Assembly (NCBI GenBank): GCA_946811695.1
Contig: OX328123.1
Coordinates: 16,947,213 to 17,011,212 of the forward strand
Origin: Gonocerus acuteangulatus
Taxonomy: Eukaryota; Arthropoda; Insecta; Hemiptera; Coreidae
DNA: 64,000 nt
Reading direction: 5' to 3'
Below, in pieces: positions 44,927-58,221 of the stretch. Position 1 is the stretch's first letter, and the number at the start of each line of letters is the position of its first letter. Position numbers and translations under genes: made by a program. The notes below the pieces were generated by a model. It did no database searches. It was not told the DNA's origin and was given only the letters and a program-made list of their open reading frames with translations.

Positions 44927-46427
44927 ATGGACATGGACTGTAACCTATCAACTGAAAATCCTACCCTAGAAACACTGAAGGGTGCTTCAGGGACTTGCGT
45001 TACGCCTAATACATCCTCTCCTTCTCGGTACACTTTGTAGCCATATAAAACGCCAACGAAGTCTCCCGAAAGGAAGAGGGTGAAGCGAGGTAAAAAGCGT
45101 GTTATAGACAACTTTACAACCACGAATGTGACTAAATTTGCAAAATTTATCGTTTTAAGTAGAGCGGAAGGACACTCATTTGCAAAAGTGTCTCCGTTTT
45201 TAATCAGTAAAGTGGTATCAATAACGTATGGAACCGTTGTCGGCCTGAGTAAAATGTCGAGTGGCTCTCTGCTGATTGAGGCGGCCAGCAAAGAGCAATC
45301 CGACAAAATAATGAGTACTAAAACCCTGGGCGTGTTTAGTGTCAATGCAGAATTGCATAAAACGCTGAACTCGTCCAGAGGTATGATAACATGTTTTGAC
45401 CTGGAACATTCAACGGACGAGGAAATAAAAGAAGGACTAAAAGACCAAGGAGTAATTGCCGTTCGTAGATTTTTTCGTAAGAGGAAATCTCCGAACGGTA
45501 GTGAAGAAAGGATGGAGTTCACAGGAAGCGTGATGCTCACGTTCAATCAACCTGAGATCCCTTCCAGTATTCAAGCGGCCTTTTACAAGCTAAAAGTGCG
45601 CCCTTACATTCCTCCCCCGTTGAGGTGCTTCAAATGTCAAAAGTTCGGACATTCGGCTGCAAGGTGTAAATCAGCACAAGAGATTTGTACTTGTGGCTAC
45701 CCATCACATAGTCCCGATCCTTGTCCTTCACCTCCCAAATGTCCGAACTGCGATGGGCCCCATAATTCCAGGTCGAGAGAGTGCATGGAATATAAGATAG
45801 AAAAAGAAATCATGAAAATGCGGACAGAAATAAAAGATCTTACTTTTCCGCAAGCGAGAGCGCTAGTAAATAGTACGTCATATGCCTGGAGAGGAACGTA
45901 CTCCAGTGCAGTTAAAACAGGTATCGATTTTAATGAACATGCCAAAAAAAAGTGTTAAAAAGAAATTTGTCGAATTACCTTCCTCCTCCCAATCTCCCTT
46001 AAACCCCCCTAAACCCCCTCCTATTCCCCCCTATCTCCCCACACCTCCCCCTCCTATTCCCCCCTCTCTCCCCACCTTTCCCCCTCCTATTCCCCCCTCT
46101 CTTCCCACCCTGCCCCCTCCTACACCCCTCCCAACCCTCCCTCGCTCCCCATCCCCCTCCAGCCTTCCCCTTCCCCCGCCCCTCCCATCTACTCCATCTA
46201 CTTTGGTAGATGATAACAATGCAGTGGGAAATCTAATTCCCCCAAAATGTTTGGAAAAAGGCATTAGTGGACCGGTAACTACCCCCTCAATATCCGGCGC
46301 TGAGAGCGTCGAGGATGTTGGGGATGATGGTGGTGGTCCCTTCACGCCTACTAAAAAGAAGAGAAAAGGTCCGCCCAAGGGTAAAGCACGTGGGCCAATG
46401 AAACTGTGTGCTGAGTCGGAGCAATGA
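44927..46427 (+). pseudogene. LINE ORF1, gag-like nucleic-acid-binding protein, broken
   Basis: The likely start is MDMDCNLSTENPTLETLKG at 44,927, with an in-frame TAG at 45,038-45,040, then a continuous stretch to 45,958. It contains an RNA-binding-like region and three Cys-His knuckles: CFKCQKFGHSAARC, CTCGYPSHSPDPC and CPNCDGPHNSRSREC (about 45,620-45,785). After an A8 run at 45,944-45,951 the frame shifts. The C-terminal part is strongly proline-rich (45,960-46,190), followed by an acidic/lysine-rich tail (TPTKKKRKGPPKGKARG) and a stop at 46,427. ORF1 proteins of this kind bind the element RNA. Confidence 0.72.
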
Positions 46428-46448
46428 AGAATTACATATATCTACAGT

Positions 46449-49400
46449 ATGGTCAAATTTAACACCTTCCTTCAGTGGAATATACGGGGATTCTCAGAAC
46501 ATAGTGATGAACTACGCTACTTAATACAAACGTACATTCCACTGGTCCTGGCCCTTCAGGAAACTAAATTTCCTGAAGGTCGTACCAGGCCTTTGGCAGG
46601 GTACAACTGTGTGCATAAAGAGCCCATGGTTTTACCGGGGGGGGGGGCGAAGCCACGGGGGTGTGGCCCTATATACCATGGAGAACCTTGGAGCTCAGGC
46701 CCTAAACTTAGTTACGCCCCTACAAGCAGTCGCTGTGAAACTGAAGACCCCGATAGCCGCGACTAGTTGTTCGTTGTACCTGCCGGATGGCAGAACATAC
46801 GATGTCAGAGATGTAAAAAACATTATAGAACAACTACCCCCACCTGCAATAATACTTGGTGATTTTAACACGCACCACGCTGCCTGGGGATCCAGGAGGT
46901 CTACTCCTCAGGGTCGTTTGTTGCACGACACGCTTGAGGAGATGGACCTCTTGGTTCTTAATGATGGCTCCCCTACTCACTTTTGTGAATATTCAGGGTC
47001 TCTAGATGCCTTAGATTTAACACTAGCAAGCACCTCTGTCGTAAGGAACCTTTCGTGGAATTCTCTGAGCGATCACATCGATCAGATCATTTCCCCATAT
47101 TGGTTACTCTTGCCGGCAGATACAACGAAAACAGAAGGCCTTCTAAGTGGAATGTTAAAAAAGCCAACTGGAAGAAATTCAGAGAGTTGTTCATTGCTCC
47201 CGATTCAGCAGACACAGCCGAAGAGTCACTGCAAATGCTTACAAAGGCGATTAATAACGCTGCGGAGAAAACAGTCCCCTTAACATCTCCTCGCTCATCA
47301 TGGGGAATTCCAGTACCATGGTGGGATGAGGAATGTTGGGAGGCCAATAAAGCCAAAAAGAAGGCTTTTAATCGTTTTAAAAGATATCCAACGGAAGTAA
47401 ATTTGATAGCGTTTAAAAAAGCAAGAGCAATCGAGCGGCGAATTAAGATAAATAAGAAAAGAGAGTCTTGGGAAACTTATGTAAGTACTTTAACAAAAGA
47501 TTCGTCTCCATCCGAAGTCTGGAGAAAAATTAGAGCGATGGGGGGAAGGACCACTCAAAACCAAACACCTATACTACTGAATTCTGGTAGTTACATTAGC
47601 GACGCTCAAGCTGTCGCTAATGCATTTGCTGATCATTTCTACTCAGCATTTAGTATGGCGCTCTACTCCGAAGATTTCAAGAATATCAAAGCTAACGAGG
47701 AGGCTATTTCTCTAGACTTCGGATCGACCGATGACACCCCACAAGACTATAATGATGCTCCCTTCAAAATTGATGAATTGAACAGGGCCCTCCAGGTCGC
47801 ATCTCAGAGGACATCTTCTGGATGCGACGGAATGCCATATGAAATGCTTCAAAATCTCCCATATGAAGGGAAAGAAATGATGCTCGAATTGTATAATCGG
47901 TTCTGGACCAATGGAGTGTTCCCCACTGCCTGGAAAGAATCAATTATTGTCCCAATCTTGAAACCCGGAAAGGACCCCATGAATCCAGGAAGCTATAGAC
48001 CTATCTCACTTCTGTGTTTTATGGGAAAGCTCCTGGAGGCTATGGTAAATTATCGGGTTGTTCATGAATTGGGGAGAAGTAAACTTCTATCGAGATATCA
48101 GGCAGGTTTCAGAAAGGGATTTTCCACCCAATACCAGCTAGCACTGTTGGAACATAATGCTCAGAACGCATTCCTCTCTCGTCAGCATATGACAGCCATT
48201 TTTTTCGACATGAAGCAGGCGTATGACCGAGCTTGGAGATACGACATACTCCGACGCCGTCATGGTTGGGGGTTTAAGGGCAGATTGCCTCTGTTCCTGA
48301 AGAGCTTCCTCTCAGAAAGAGCCTTCAGAGTTCGTATTGGCAATGCTCTTTCCTCCATGAGGGTACAAGAAACCGGAGTCCCACAAGGATCGATACGCAG
48401 TGTTACCCTGTTTCTTGTCGCAATAAATGGCATAGCTGACAATATAAGTCCAGAAATTGGCAGATCTCTCTACGCAGGCGATCTGGCCCTTTTTGAGACC
48501 CACCCAGCTGAGGTTGCTGAGGCCAACAGATTACAAGAAGCAGTTAGCATGGTATAACATGCTGCAGTAAGACGTGGATTCACGTTCTCTGTCGAAAAAA
48601 CTGTGGCCCTACACTTCTGTAGGCTTCGGAGACCTCATAATCATCCACGACTAACTGTGGGTGATTGTGAGGTCAACTTCAAAGAGTCACATAAATTTCT
48701 GGGTGTGATAATGGACAAGAAAATGCGATGGAAAACCCACATCAATTACATTATTCAGCGGTGTGAGTCCTCTCTAAAAATTTTAAAAACGTTGTCAAGA
48801 TTGCAGTGGGGTGCTGAAAAATCCATTTTGTTAAAAATATTTGATGCTCTTATCAGGTCCAGAATCGATTATGGTTGTGCTATATACGGCTCGGCTCGCA
48901 AAACGTGGCTTAAGCAGCTTGATAGGCTGTACAATGCAGGGCTGTGGTTTGCGATCGGAGCTTTTCGCACCAGTCCGTTGGATGCTATTTATGTAGAGGC
49001 AGGCCACCTACCTCCGGCGCATAGGAGGAATCAGGTGATGCTGTCTTACACGTCATCATTACGAGCAAAAACTTCGCATTTTATGCAGGATAAAATTGTT
49101 TCGGATATATTCAGTTTTAGGCGTTCTGCAACCAGACCACTAGTAGTGAGATCAAAAGAAACCTTACAGTTTTACGGTGGAGCCTGGGATCATCTGATGG
49201 ACATGCCAGCACATGATATAAGTCCATGGATGCTTCCAGACCCACATATTGATCTCACTCTAGCTCAGTTGGGGAAAAAAGATACTGCACCTTCGATATA
49301 CAGAATAATGTTTCTAGAATGACTACAGCAGTATGAAGAACACGTTATAATATTCACAGTTGGCTCTAAAACAGAAACAGGAACTGGCTGTGGGATAGTA

Positions 49401-50153
49401 ATTGACGATCAAACAGAATTAGCGGTCCCTTTAAATCAGTACACCAGCATCTTCCATGCGGAATTGCTAGCTATAAAAATAGCCCTGGAGAAATGTAGAA
49501 ATCTAGAAAAGGAAAAATTCCTATTGTGTACTGATTCCCACAGTTCTCTAGTTGCAATGAAAAATAAATTTACAAGAGATCCACTTTTGATGGAGATATT
49601 AACATTATTCACTTGTATTAAGAGTAGTGGAAGAATTTTCAAATTTCTCTGGGTGCCAGGACATGCGAATATCGAAGGAAATGAAAAAGCGGATATGTTG
49701 GAAAGGCAGGCATCATCTGCTGCAGCCGATCCTGCCTCGCCATTACATGTCGCCGACCAAAACCTATTTCTGAGAAACCTGGTTAATAAGAAGTGGCAGG
49801 AAGAATATAGTTCAAACGATACATTCCTAAAACACATCGAGGATTCTGTTACGACCGAGAGTATTACTGCCGGTATGCGCAGGCGTGACGACGTGGTATT
49901 AACCCGATTACGGATCGGTCATACCCGTCTCACGCATGGGCATCATCTGGTAGGACGACGCCGGCCTCAATGCGAGCATTGTGACAGCATCCTCGATGTT
50001 CGGCATATCCTAGTGGACTGCCCAGCATTCCAGGATGCCAGGGACCGACACCAACTCCCGACTACTCTTAAGGATCTGTTGTGTAAAAATGAAGCCTCTG
50101 TGAATAGACTAATAGCATTCTTAAAAGACCTAAAACTGTATAATCTGATATAA
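46449..50153 (+). pseudogene. LINE ORF2: endonuclease, reverse transcriptase, RNase H; broken
   Basis: It starts 21 bp after ORF1. The AP-like endonuclease shows QWNIRG, LQETK, ILGDFNTHHAAWGS, LDLTLAS and SDHFPI. The frame is broken twice, at the G9 run near 46,640 and near 47,070-47,090. The reverse transcriptase (about 47,800-48,550) shows SGCDGMPYEM, NPGSYRPISLL, FDMKQAYDRAW and GVPQGS. Its catalytic YADD is changed to YAGD and GSVLS to GSIRS. A TAA replaces a codon after EAVSMV (48,555) and a TGA follows MFLE (49,320). RNase H reads FTVGSKTETGTG (usual TDGSK, first Asp lost), FHAELLAI, CTDSHSSL and GNEKADM. A C-terminal finger (CEHCDSILDVRHILVDC) ends the protein. Full length is about 1,230 codons, normal for the group. 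Confidence 0.85.
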
Positions 50154-51046
50154 TAGCTCAAGTATTGTGTGTACATTTTAAATTGTAGTTTAATCTATTT
50201 TATTTGTGTATAATTTTGCATGTGTGAACGTATTTATTGTATGAGTGGGTTTGTATGTTTAGTGTGACAGTATTTATTATGTGTGCTTGTGTGTGAGTGT
50301 GTATTTATTATCATAATGTAAATATGTAAATACTCATTTTAGGATTAGATTTAGATGTAAGGTTGGATCCGGTATATGTCAAAAGGATCTAAGAAAACTT
50401 GTAAATACATTAGTTTTAGTTCTAATTTAGTTTTAGATTAAATATGAGTTACATAATGTAATAAACCAAAATAATAACTTGAAATACCAGGATATTGTTA
50501 AAAATGTTTCATCATATGTTAAAAATGAAACAATTTTTAACGGTGCTATTGAACCTAGCAGTAGAAGCACCCATAAGCAAACAAAAAAAAAAAAAATTAA
50601 CGAAAGTATACAAAGTTACCAAAACTTTTCATGTTTGTTAATAAAATATTTTATTCTAACCTAAATAAATCTAAAATATTTTATTCTTCCTTAACACCAA
50701 ACGTAACCAAAATTTCAACATATTAGTTTTGATGAAATTCGAACATGCAGAAAATGTTTTAACTGAATCCCATGATTCTACGTAACCCAAACCAAAAACA
50801 TTAATCAACTAATATTTTTCCAATTTTCTCGAAAACTGTTAAAGCTATCGCCTTAAAAATGGTTTCATTCGTTTTCTTATGCCAAGAAGCCTATAAAATG
50901 AGAACTTGCAAGCATACGAAGTAAGCGCAACGATTTATTTCGTGGATTCTGCTGGTTAACGAACTTGACCTTTCAAATTACACGAAAGATTTTTGTACCA
51001 AATTTCATCAAAATCGGACCATTATTCGCTGTGCTAGACCGCGAAC

Positions 51047-51093
<47 letters not shown>

Positions 51094-51132
51094 CACACAA
51101 ATTTGAACCACCGATATTTTCTTTCTCTAGGG

Positions 51133-51783
51133 TGTGGAGATGTAATGACTGGACAGGTTACCACTGGCGACCAATGAGAAGCATCCAGGAACAGCCAATA
51201 GGAAGGAGCGCTCAGCCGAGCTTCCCCGACTTCGACCGAGGCGCCCCGACCTTGGCCTATGACTAGGGGCGTTCCTGCTGGCCAGAGGACATTCTGATAC
51301 GGCGCTCCCTCCAGGACACATCAGCTCTCTCAAGACCAGACTCCAGCCAGCCATGCACTCAGGACCAAGCATCCGGCGTTCCAGCAACCATCCAGCCATG
51401 CACTCAGGATCAAGGACCTAGCTACCTGCTCGACCTCTATCTCTGGGCAAAGCACGAAGCCGCCGTCTCGATGTACCCAGTGGTCAAGCCAGCCTTCAGT
51501 CATTACACTCCCGACTCCTACTTCCCCCAACTCTAGTCAATACCTGGTTTATTAATTTATTTCCTTACCCCTCTCACTTCTACTTCGAGGAACGGCTACG
51601 GCTCAGTACCGAACACCTTCTCCCCGACTCAGTGGAACAGCTAACGCCTAGTACCTAGTCGGTATTCCCCAGGTTCAAGGAAGCGCCCTTAACCGGGACA
51701 CAGTACTTACCTGGCTACCTTCTCCCGTCACATCCTTCCAACCCTTCCTAGCCTACCTTTAGTAGCGACACCCATCCGCTACA
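51133..51783. mobile_element. Solo LTR, 651 bp, GC-rich
   Basis: The segment begins TGTGGAGATGTAATGACTGG and ends ...CATCCGCTACA, that is TG...CA, and is flanked by AGGG on both sides (51,129-51,132 and 51,784-51,787). It interrupts family A at a site intact in other copies (about 38,630). No internal retroelement sequence remains, so LTR-LTR recombination is the simplest explanation. Its orientation is unknown. Confidence 0.75.
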
Positions 51784-51859
51784 AGGGGTTCTAGTCGGCA
51801 CTTCCGGATCGCGCCATGAGGTCAACTCCCTATGGAGGGAGGGAGGAACCGCGCTAAAA

Positions 51860-52560
51860 TACAAAACATGACATGGCTAATTCAAAAAACTTCAGTTTTT
51901 TCCATAGGTAAATAGGAGAGCAGAGGTTGTCCTTGCTCGGCTGAAGATAGGCCACAAAAGTGTGGCTTATTCCTAATTGATCAAGCACCCGAGTGTCATA
52001 ATCGGTAATTAAAGTGAAGATATGCTTGACAACCCAACAAAGATCACAAATTTATTCATTTTTTTTTTTAGAGTATACGACACTCCTAAATAAAGTATGA
52101 TTGTTCTGGCTCTTGGCCTTTTGTTAAAATAAACAAAAACATGGCTATCTTCAACAAACAGGAATCATTGTTCAAGGTAGTTAAATTAACTATCAACTAA
52201 TATATAAATTAAGTATCATTATTAAGTTTAAAAACTTCAAATTCAATAATATAACTTTTTGAAACATTTAAAATAAAACCAATAATTTATAACATAAGGC
52301 TCTAATTTAAAGAGTTATTTACAAGGGTATATTTATAAAATGAAATCACCAACATTATCCAACATCTGTGTCCTAAAAGGTTGATAAGCTATAAAAACTA
52401 ATTGAAAAAAAAAAAAAAAAAAAAAAAAATATTCTTTCCAATGTAGGTCAAAAACGTTCTGAAATGGCGCCGAGATATGGGCTAGAGATACGACAATGCA
52501 TATTAGACTCTTTGTTTGATGTCATACGATATTCATATTTAAAAATCTGAAGTCTGTCCA
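51860..52560. other. No recognisable feature
   Basis: AT-rich and anonymous, with an A-run at 52,404-52,429. Confidence 0.4.
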
Positions 52561-52910
52561 TAATATTATAGTTTGTCTGTTCACTCTCTAGCTGGCTCAA
52601 AAATCATTTTAATGAAATTTGGAACAAAAATACAAACGGAATTCTTTCGCCGGAACACGATTGTTTAGGTGAAATTCGTGTTATGCTTCCTATGAATCTA
52701 ATAAATAATCGGACTTGGTAAATCTAATGAAACTGCTTTCCCTGCCATATTCATCACGTTTTATTAAAAAAAGTGAAGAAAATATTTTTTTTTTTTTGTG
52801 GATTTTCGGATATACTCTTATATATTTCGAAACGGGTTCGGAAATCATAGTGAATGTATTGCATCTATACTAAAACTTACTAAATTACTCTAAAATGCGG
52901 GTCATTTCAT
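52561..52910 (-). mobile_element. Family A body fragment, diverged
   Basis: GTTTGTCTGTTCACTCTCTA, CTGGCTCAAAAATCATTTTA and AATGAAATTTGGAACAAAA match the body next to the TA repeat of family A. Both ends are lost. Confidence 0.5.
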
Positions 52911-53082
52911 GTCAAAACGACCAGTGCTATCAAGCAAAAAACAAAAATTTCAAAAAATTCCCCCTGGTTCAATTTTTGATAAAAAAAAAACTGAAAAAAA
53001 TTAATTTGAGATTATCTCATACATATCTATTCATGAAAAAAAATTGAAAAATATCTGAGATATGATGGTACGGACATATATT

Positions 53083-53699
53083 AAAAAAAGTCCGACTCGC
53101 AGGAACTGCATCATCTTAGCGCGGTTCCGTTCTTATCCTAAGTGCGATTAGTAAAGGAATAGTAGCAGCTATCGGTAGGTTTTGATCTGTCGTTAAAAAT
53201 ATAAAATAAAATCTCAAAGAGAAGGAAGCTTAAAGAGCCACATATGGAAACTGACAGTTTTCTAAACGGATGGGACTCTCCCGTCATCGCGACGCTCACT
53301 CTAGGAAAACTCTATTACCAATATGATTCTTATTTTCTCAGCTTTAATGAAATACTCATTCCACCGTTAAATAAACTTAAAAAACAAAAGTGAGGTAAAC
53401 AGTGACAAAAACCCGTTTAAAATAACAAAACTAACACTTTCGTAGTTTTAAGCACTTACTTCTCCGACTGACATTGTCCCATCGAAATTTGCTTCAGAAT
53501 CTTTTTTTTAGAGAATTTAGTAAGCTTTTGAATGGTTAAATCGTACTTCCCACGATTTCTTACCTGTTTTGAAGATATTAAGGGGGGAAAATGGTGCTAA
53601 TACCTACCGATAGCTGCTCTATTCCTTCACTAATCGCACTTGAGATAAGAACGGAACCGCGCTAAGATGAAGCAGTTCCTGCGGGTCGGACTTTTTTTT
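53083..53699. mobile_element. Family A derivative with two 5' ends, 0.62 kb
   Basis: Both termini are the family A 5' end: AAAAAAAGTCCGACTCGCAG at the left and its complement at the right, with similarity extending for about 105 bp (through TTAGCGCGGTTCC and AAGTGCGATTAGT..AAGGAATAG..GCAGCTATCGGTAGGT). No hairpin end is present. The centre holds one degenerate body unit (53,440-53,585, CACTTACTTCTCCGACTGAC). No clear target duplication. Confidence 0.8.
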
Positions 53700-53835
53700 G
53701 TCAGACAAATTAATGTATTATGTTTATATTATAATATAAATATTATGTTTATAAGAAGAGCAAATCACTTTAATTGCGGTGTAAAATATTGTTGCTAGCT
53801 AAATCTAAGTATTATAAAGCTCATAAGGAAAAAAT

Positions 53836-53881
53836 GGTGCTAATGACTCAGATTTCGATACACCATAAAAGAAAAAAAAAT
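53836..53881 (+). mobile_element. SINE family 1, 3' tail fragment
   Basis: GGTGCTAATGACTCAGATTT and CGATACACCATAAAAG plus A-run match the SINE 3' end. Confidence 0.55.
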
Positions 53882-55763
<1,882 letters not shown>

Positions 55764-56219
55764 TTGGGCGATTTGACGTGAATTGACCCATACGGATCTT
55801 ATGCTTAAATGGATTTTTTTCACTTAGAAAAGTCAGTTGATGTTGTTGCGACTAAGATCTTGCTCAGCTTTGAGATTTTTTTTTTTTTTTTTTTATTCAT
55901 TTATTTATTTGTGAGCACCCCGCATCGATGGCGATTTCTCCAGATACAGATATGAAATGGAAATACATATTCAGTTACACAGTAATTATAAATTCTTAAT
56001 AATTAATTGTGTTATTTATACAATAGTACAATTAAACAATTTTAAATATCTTAATTATTTAATCAGTGTTCCGCTTCTTTGGCGATAACACAAATTTATC
56101 TATCTAATTATATAATTAGGTTTATGAATAATAAACTGCTCGAAAACAAGTAACTTTCTAGATACTATAAATTCTTAACAAGAAACATATAAAAAAAATA
56201 ATAACTCAGAAAACAGTTC
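55764..56219. other. No recognisable gene
   Basis: AT-rich. A T-run followed by TTATTCATTTATTTATTTGTG (55,878-55,910) may be a retroposon tail on the minus strand. Confidence 0.4.
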
Positions 56220-56220
56220 A

Positions 56221-56477
56221 TATCGTCGATACAAAAGCAAACTAACGAATATGAAAAAATGCATCTTTCATTGTCCATCTTTAATAATTTCTGCTGGACT
56301 TATTTACGGCAAATTCTTCAATCTGACTTCACTCTATTAAAGGGAAAGTATTCCACTATCAAAAGGTCAAATCTGCCGAATATTTGACTGTCCAAAAAAA
56401 AAGTTATGAATAAATACTTTTCCACTCTGAAAAGTGTTGATTTTCATGTTCGTTAGTTTGCTTTTGTATCAACGATA
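56221..56477. mobile_element. Small TIR element (MITE), 257 bp
   Basis: Left arm 56,221-56,258 (TATCGTCGATACAAAAGCAA...) and right arm 56,441-56,477 are reverse complements over about 37 bp with two mismatches. No coding content. Confidence 0.65.
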
Positions 56478-56546
56478 TGTACAGTATGTCTATACATCAC
56501 GTCTCGAGAGATTTCATTTTTCATGCGATAACATTTTTTACGAAAT

Positions 56547-56781
56547 TTATTTATTTAAATTTTAACGTCCATTTATTATTAACTACGAATTTTAGGACGG
56601 GTTATCTATAGGTTACCACCCTTTTCTAGCCAGGATAGGGGGGATGCCTTTTCTTTTTTCGAAAGAAAAGCCACCGCCCCTAGTGGGAATCGAACCCACG
56701 ACCTTTGGCACGGAGTGTTAAGAGCTCACGCCTTAACCCTCACGGCTACCGGGTCTTAATTAATTAAGTTATTGACTTAAT
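56547..56781 (-). mobile_element. tRNA-derived SINE (family 2)
   Basis: On the minus strand the head carries TAGCCGTGAGGGTTAAGGCG (A-box region) and GGTTCGATTCC (B box, 56,686-56,696). Then come a CTTTTC/GAAAAG hairpin region, GGTGGTAACCTATAGATAAC and a tail GGACGTTAAAATTTAAATAA. A perfect 14-bp duplication, ATTTTTTACGAAAT, flanks it (56,533-56,546 and 56,782-56,795). The first ~25 bases of the insert are not SINE but an inverted copy of the neighbouring flank. Confidence 0.75.
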
Positions 56782-56813
56782 ATTTTTTACGAAATATTAA
56801 GTCAATAACTTAA
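56764..56813. repeat. Perfect 22-bp-arm palindrome at a SINE junction
   Basis: TTAAGTTATTGACTTAATAT-TT (56,764-56,785), a 6-base loop, and the exact complement (56,792-56,813). The loop and inner arms overlap the SINE target duplication. Confidence 0.95.
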
Positions 56814-56950
56814 CTCTTTCTATTCTGAGCTCCGCGGATGGCACTAAAGAGACGTATGGTAATAAGAAAAGATTACACAGTTTCATTGAGTCGGATTTTT
56901 TTTCGGCTGCTTCATTAATTTTAAAAAATAATAATAATTCCGTAATAAAA

Positions 56951-57288
56951 CTTCCGTCACGCAGGAGCTGCATAACTAAGCACTTTCCTCAGAATTGGGT
57001 AGTGTTGAGTGCATTCCTGAATAATTTGCTTAAAATAACCTATATAGATAAATAATATAAAAACATAAATAACACCTGTTTCAATTTAATTTAAACATAG
57101 TACAATGTAAATCCCCCCCTTCCGATAGACCGATTTAGTTCATTTTTACAACACTTCTTCCTTATTAGATACCCAGGACGTATACCGCGTTTCGTTACAA
57201 TACAGCAGAAATTACGACCGGTATTAAATTAGTAATTTGGGTCAGGAGTAAACCCCCCTTCCTAATGAACCGATTTAGTTCAATATAA
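56951..57288 (+). mobile_element. Family B element, 3' end missing
   Basis: CCGTCACGCAGGAGCTGCAT and AACTAAGCACTTTCCTCAG, then internal units with GAAATTACGACCGGTATTA. It stops near 57,288 without the TA repeat or hairpin. Confidence 0.72.
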
Positions 57289-57800
57289 ATTCAGTCATTA
57301 GGGGCTTAAAAAGGCATTATAAAAATTTCCAAGAATGAGAATGTGTATAAAGCTGAAGATGATACAAGCCGGTGAAAGATGCAGAGCTGGAGAGATGATA
57401 CATAAACCAGAGGGAAGAACCACATCATTCCATCAATATGTAAGAAGGCCCTTTCAAAATTCAACACTCTGTCAAGTCCTACCAATCCCGTGTAGAAGCT
57501 AGAATTTCCCATATACTACTACAAAATCTCACTTTTCCCCCGAGAACTACTCGACGAAATACTCTTCATTCTCACAGAGTATTAATTATTAATAATTATG
57601 AATACGAATTTATTCATGCATTACTTATTTGTAAGTACGAATATAAATAAATTCGTATATTCGTAAATAAATGTTTATTCACAAGAAAGTGTGTCGATAA
57701 TAAATTCTGAGCTCCATTTACAATATTTCGGTGATTTTTTTTTTTACATTTTTCTAAAATCAAGAAAATCAATTTTTCTTTGATTGCCTGAAACCTGATT
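57289..57800. other. Anonymous sequence with a fold-back relative
   Basis: 57,595-57,715 carries words of the fold-back element at 17.6 kb (GAATACGAATTTATTC, AAATTCGTATATTCG). Otherwise nothing recognised. Confidence 0.4.
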
Positions 57801-57802
57801 TT

Positions 57803-57880
57803 TTTTAGTCGGCACTTCCGGATTGCGTCACCAGAACAACGTCATTAGCGGAGTTCGTCTCTAAGGTGGGAGATAAGAAA
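57803..57880 (+). mobile_element. Family A 3'-end fragment
   Basis: TTAGTCGGCACTTCCGGATT, GCGTCACCAGAACAACGTCA and a degenerate hairpin region (AGCGGAGTTCGTCTC). Both the body and the final CTAAAA are absent. Confidence 0.6.
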
Positions 57881-58221
57881 GGCGCAAAAAGGCAAAACAT
57901 TATCTATACTAGAGCGTATGAAGATAAAAGCGGATAAGGGAAAGCACGGAAACCCTTTTAATAAATTAACGGGAATTTGGAAGCCACACAATTTCTGATA
58001 AACCTGAATTCGGGCGCCAAATTACTTTCAGGGGAAGAACCATCAGACAGTCAAGGCTCGTACCCTGGGGAGAACAAGTTGTATTTGGAAGTTAGAGAAA
58101 GTTATGTATATAGATTTTAACTATTTTTTTTAATACATTTTTTAATTTTTATCATTTTTAGATATACAAAATATTATATTCACATGAAAAAATACAAATA
58201 AAATTGAATTCACTAATTTTC

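Larger units (their letters stand above)
44466..50595 (+). mobile_element. I-like non-LTR retrotransposon, full length but dead
   Basis: A 6.13-kb LINE flanked by the 13-bp duplication ATTAACGAAAGTA (44,453-44,465 and 50,596-50,608). It starts with a G-run, has a GC-rich 5' untranslated region of about 460 bp, two open reading frames, and an AT-rich 3' region ending in poly(A). An RNase H domain after the reverse transcriptase and a gag-like ORF1 with zinc knuckles place it in the I group (I or Nimb-like). Both frames are broken. It is much more GC-rich than its surroundings. Confidence 0.85.
43970..51859 (+). mobile_element. Family A element carrying a LINE and a solo LTR
   Basis: The 5' end AAAAAGTCCGACTGGCTGGA then ACTGCATCATC and TTAGCGCGGTTC is at 43,970. 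The body is cut at 44,465 by a 6.1-kb LINE, resumes at 50,596, has its TA repeat at 51,050-51,089, is cut again by a solo LTR (51,133-51,783) and ends AGGGAGGAACCGCGCTAAAA at 51,859. Its own sequence totals only about 1.1 kb. Confidence 0.82.

Noticed and set aside
44836..45546. 236-codon minus-strand frame across the LINE ORF1
   Set aside because: It is antisense to the recognisable gag-like frame with zinc knuckles, so it is a shadow frame.
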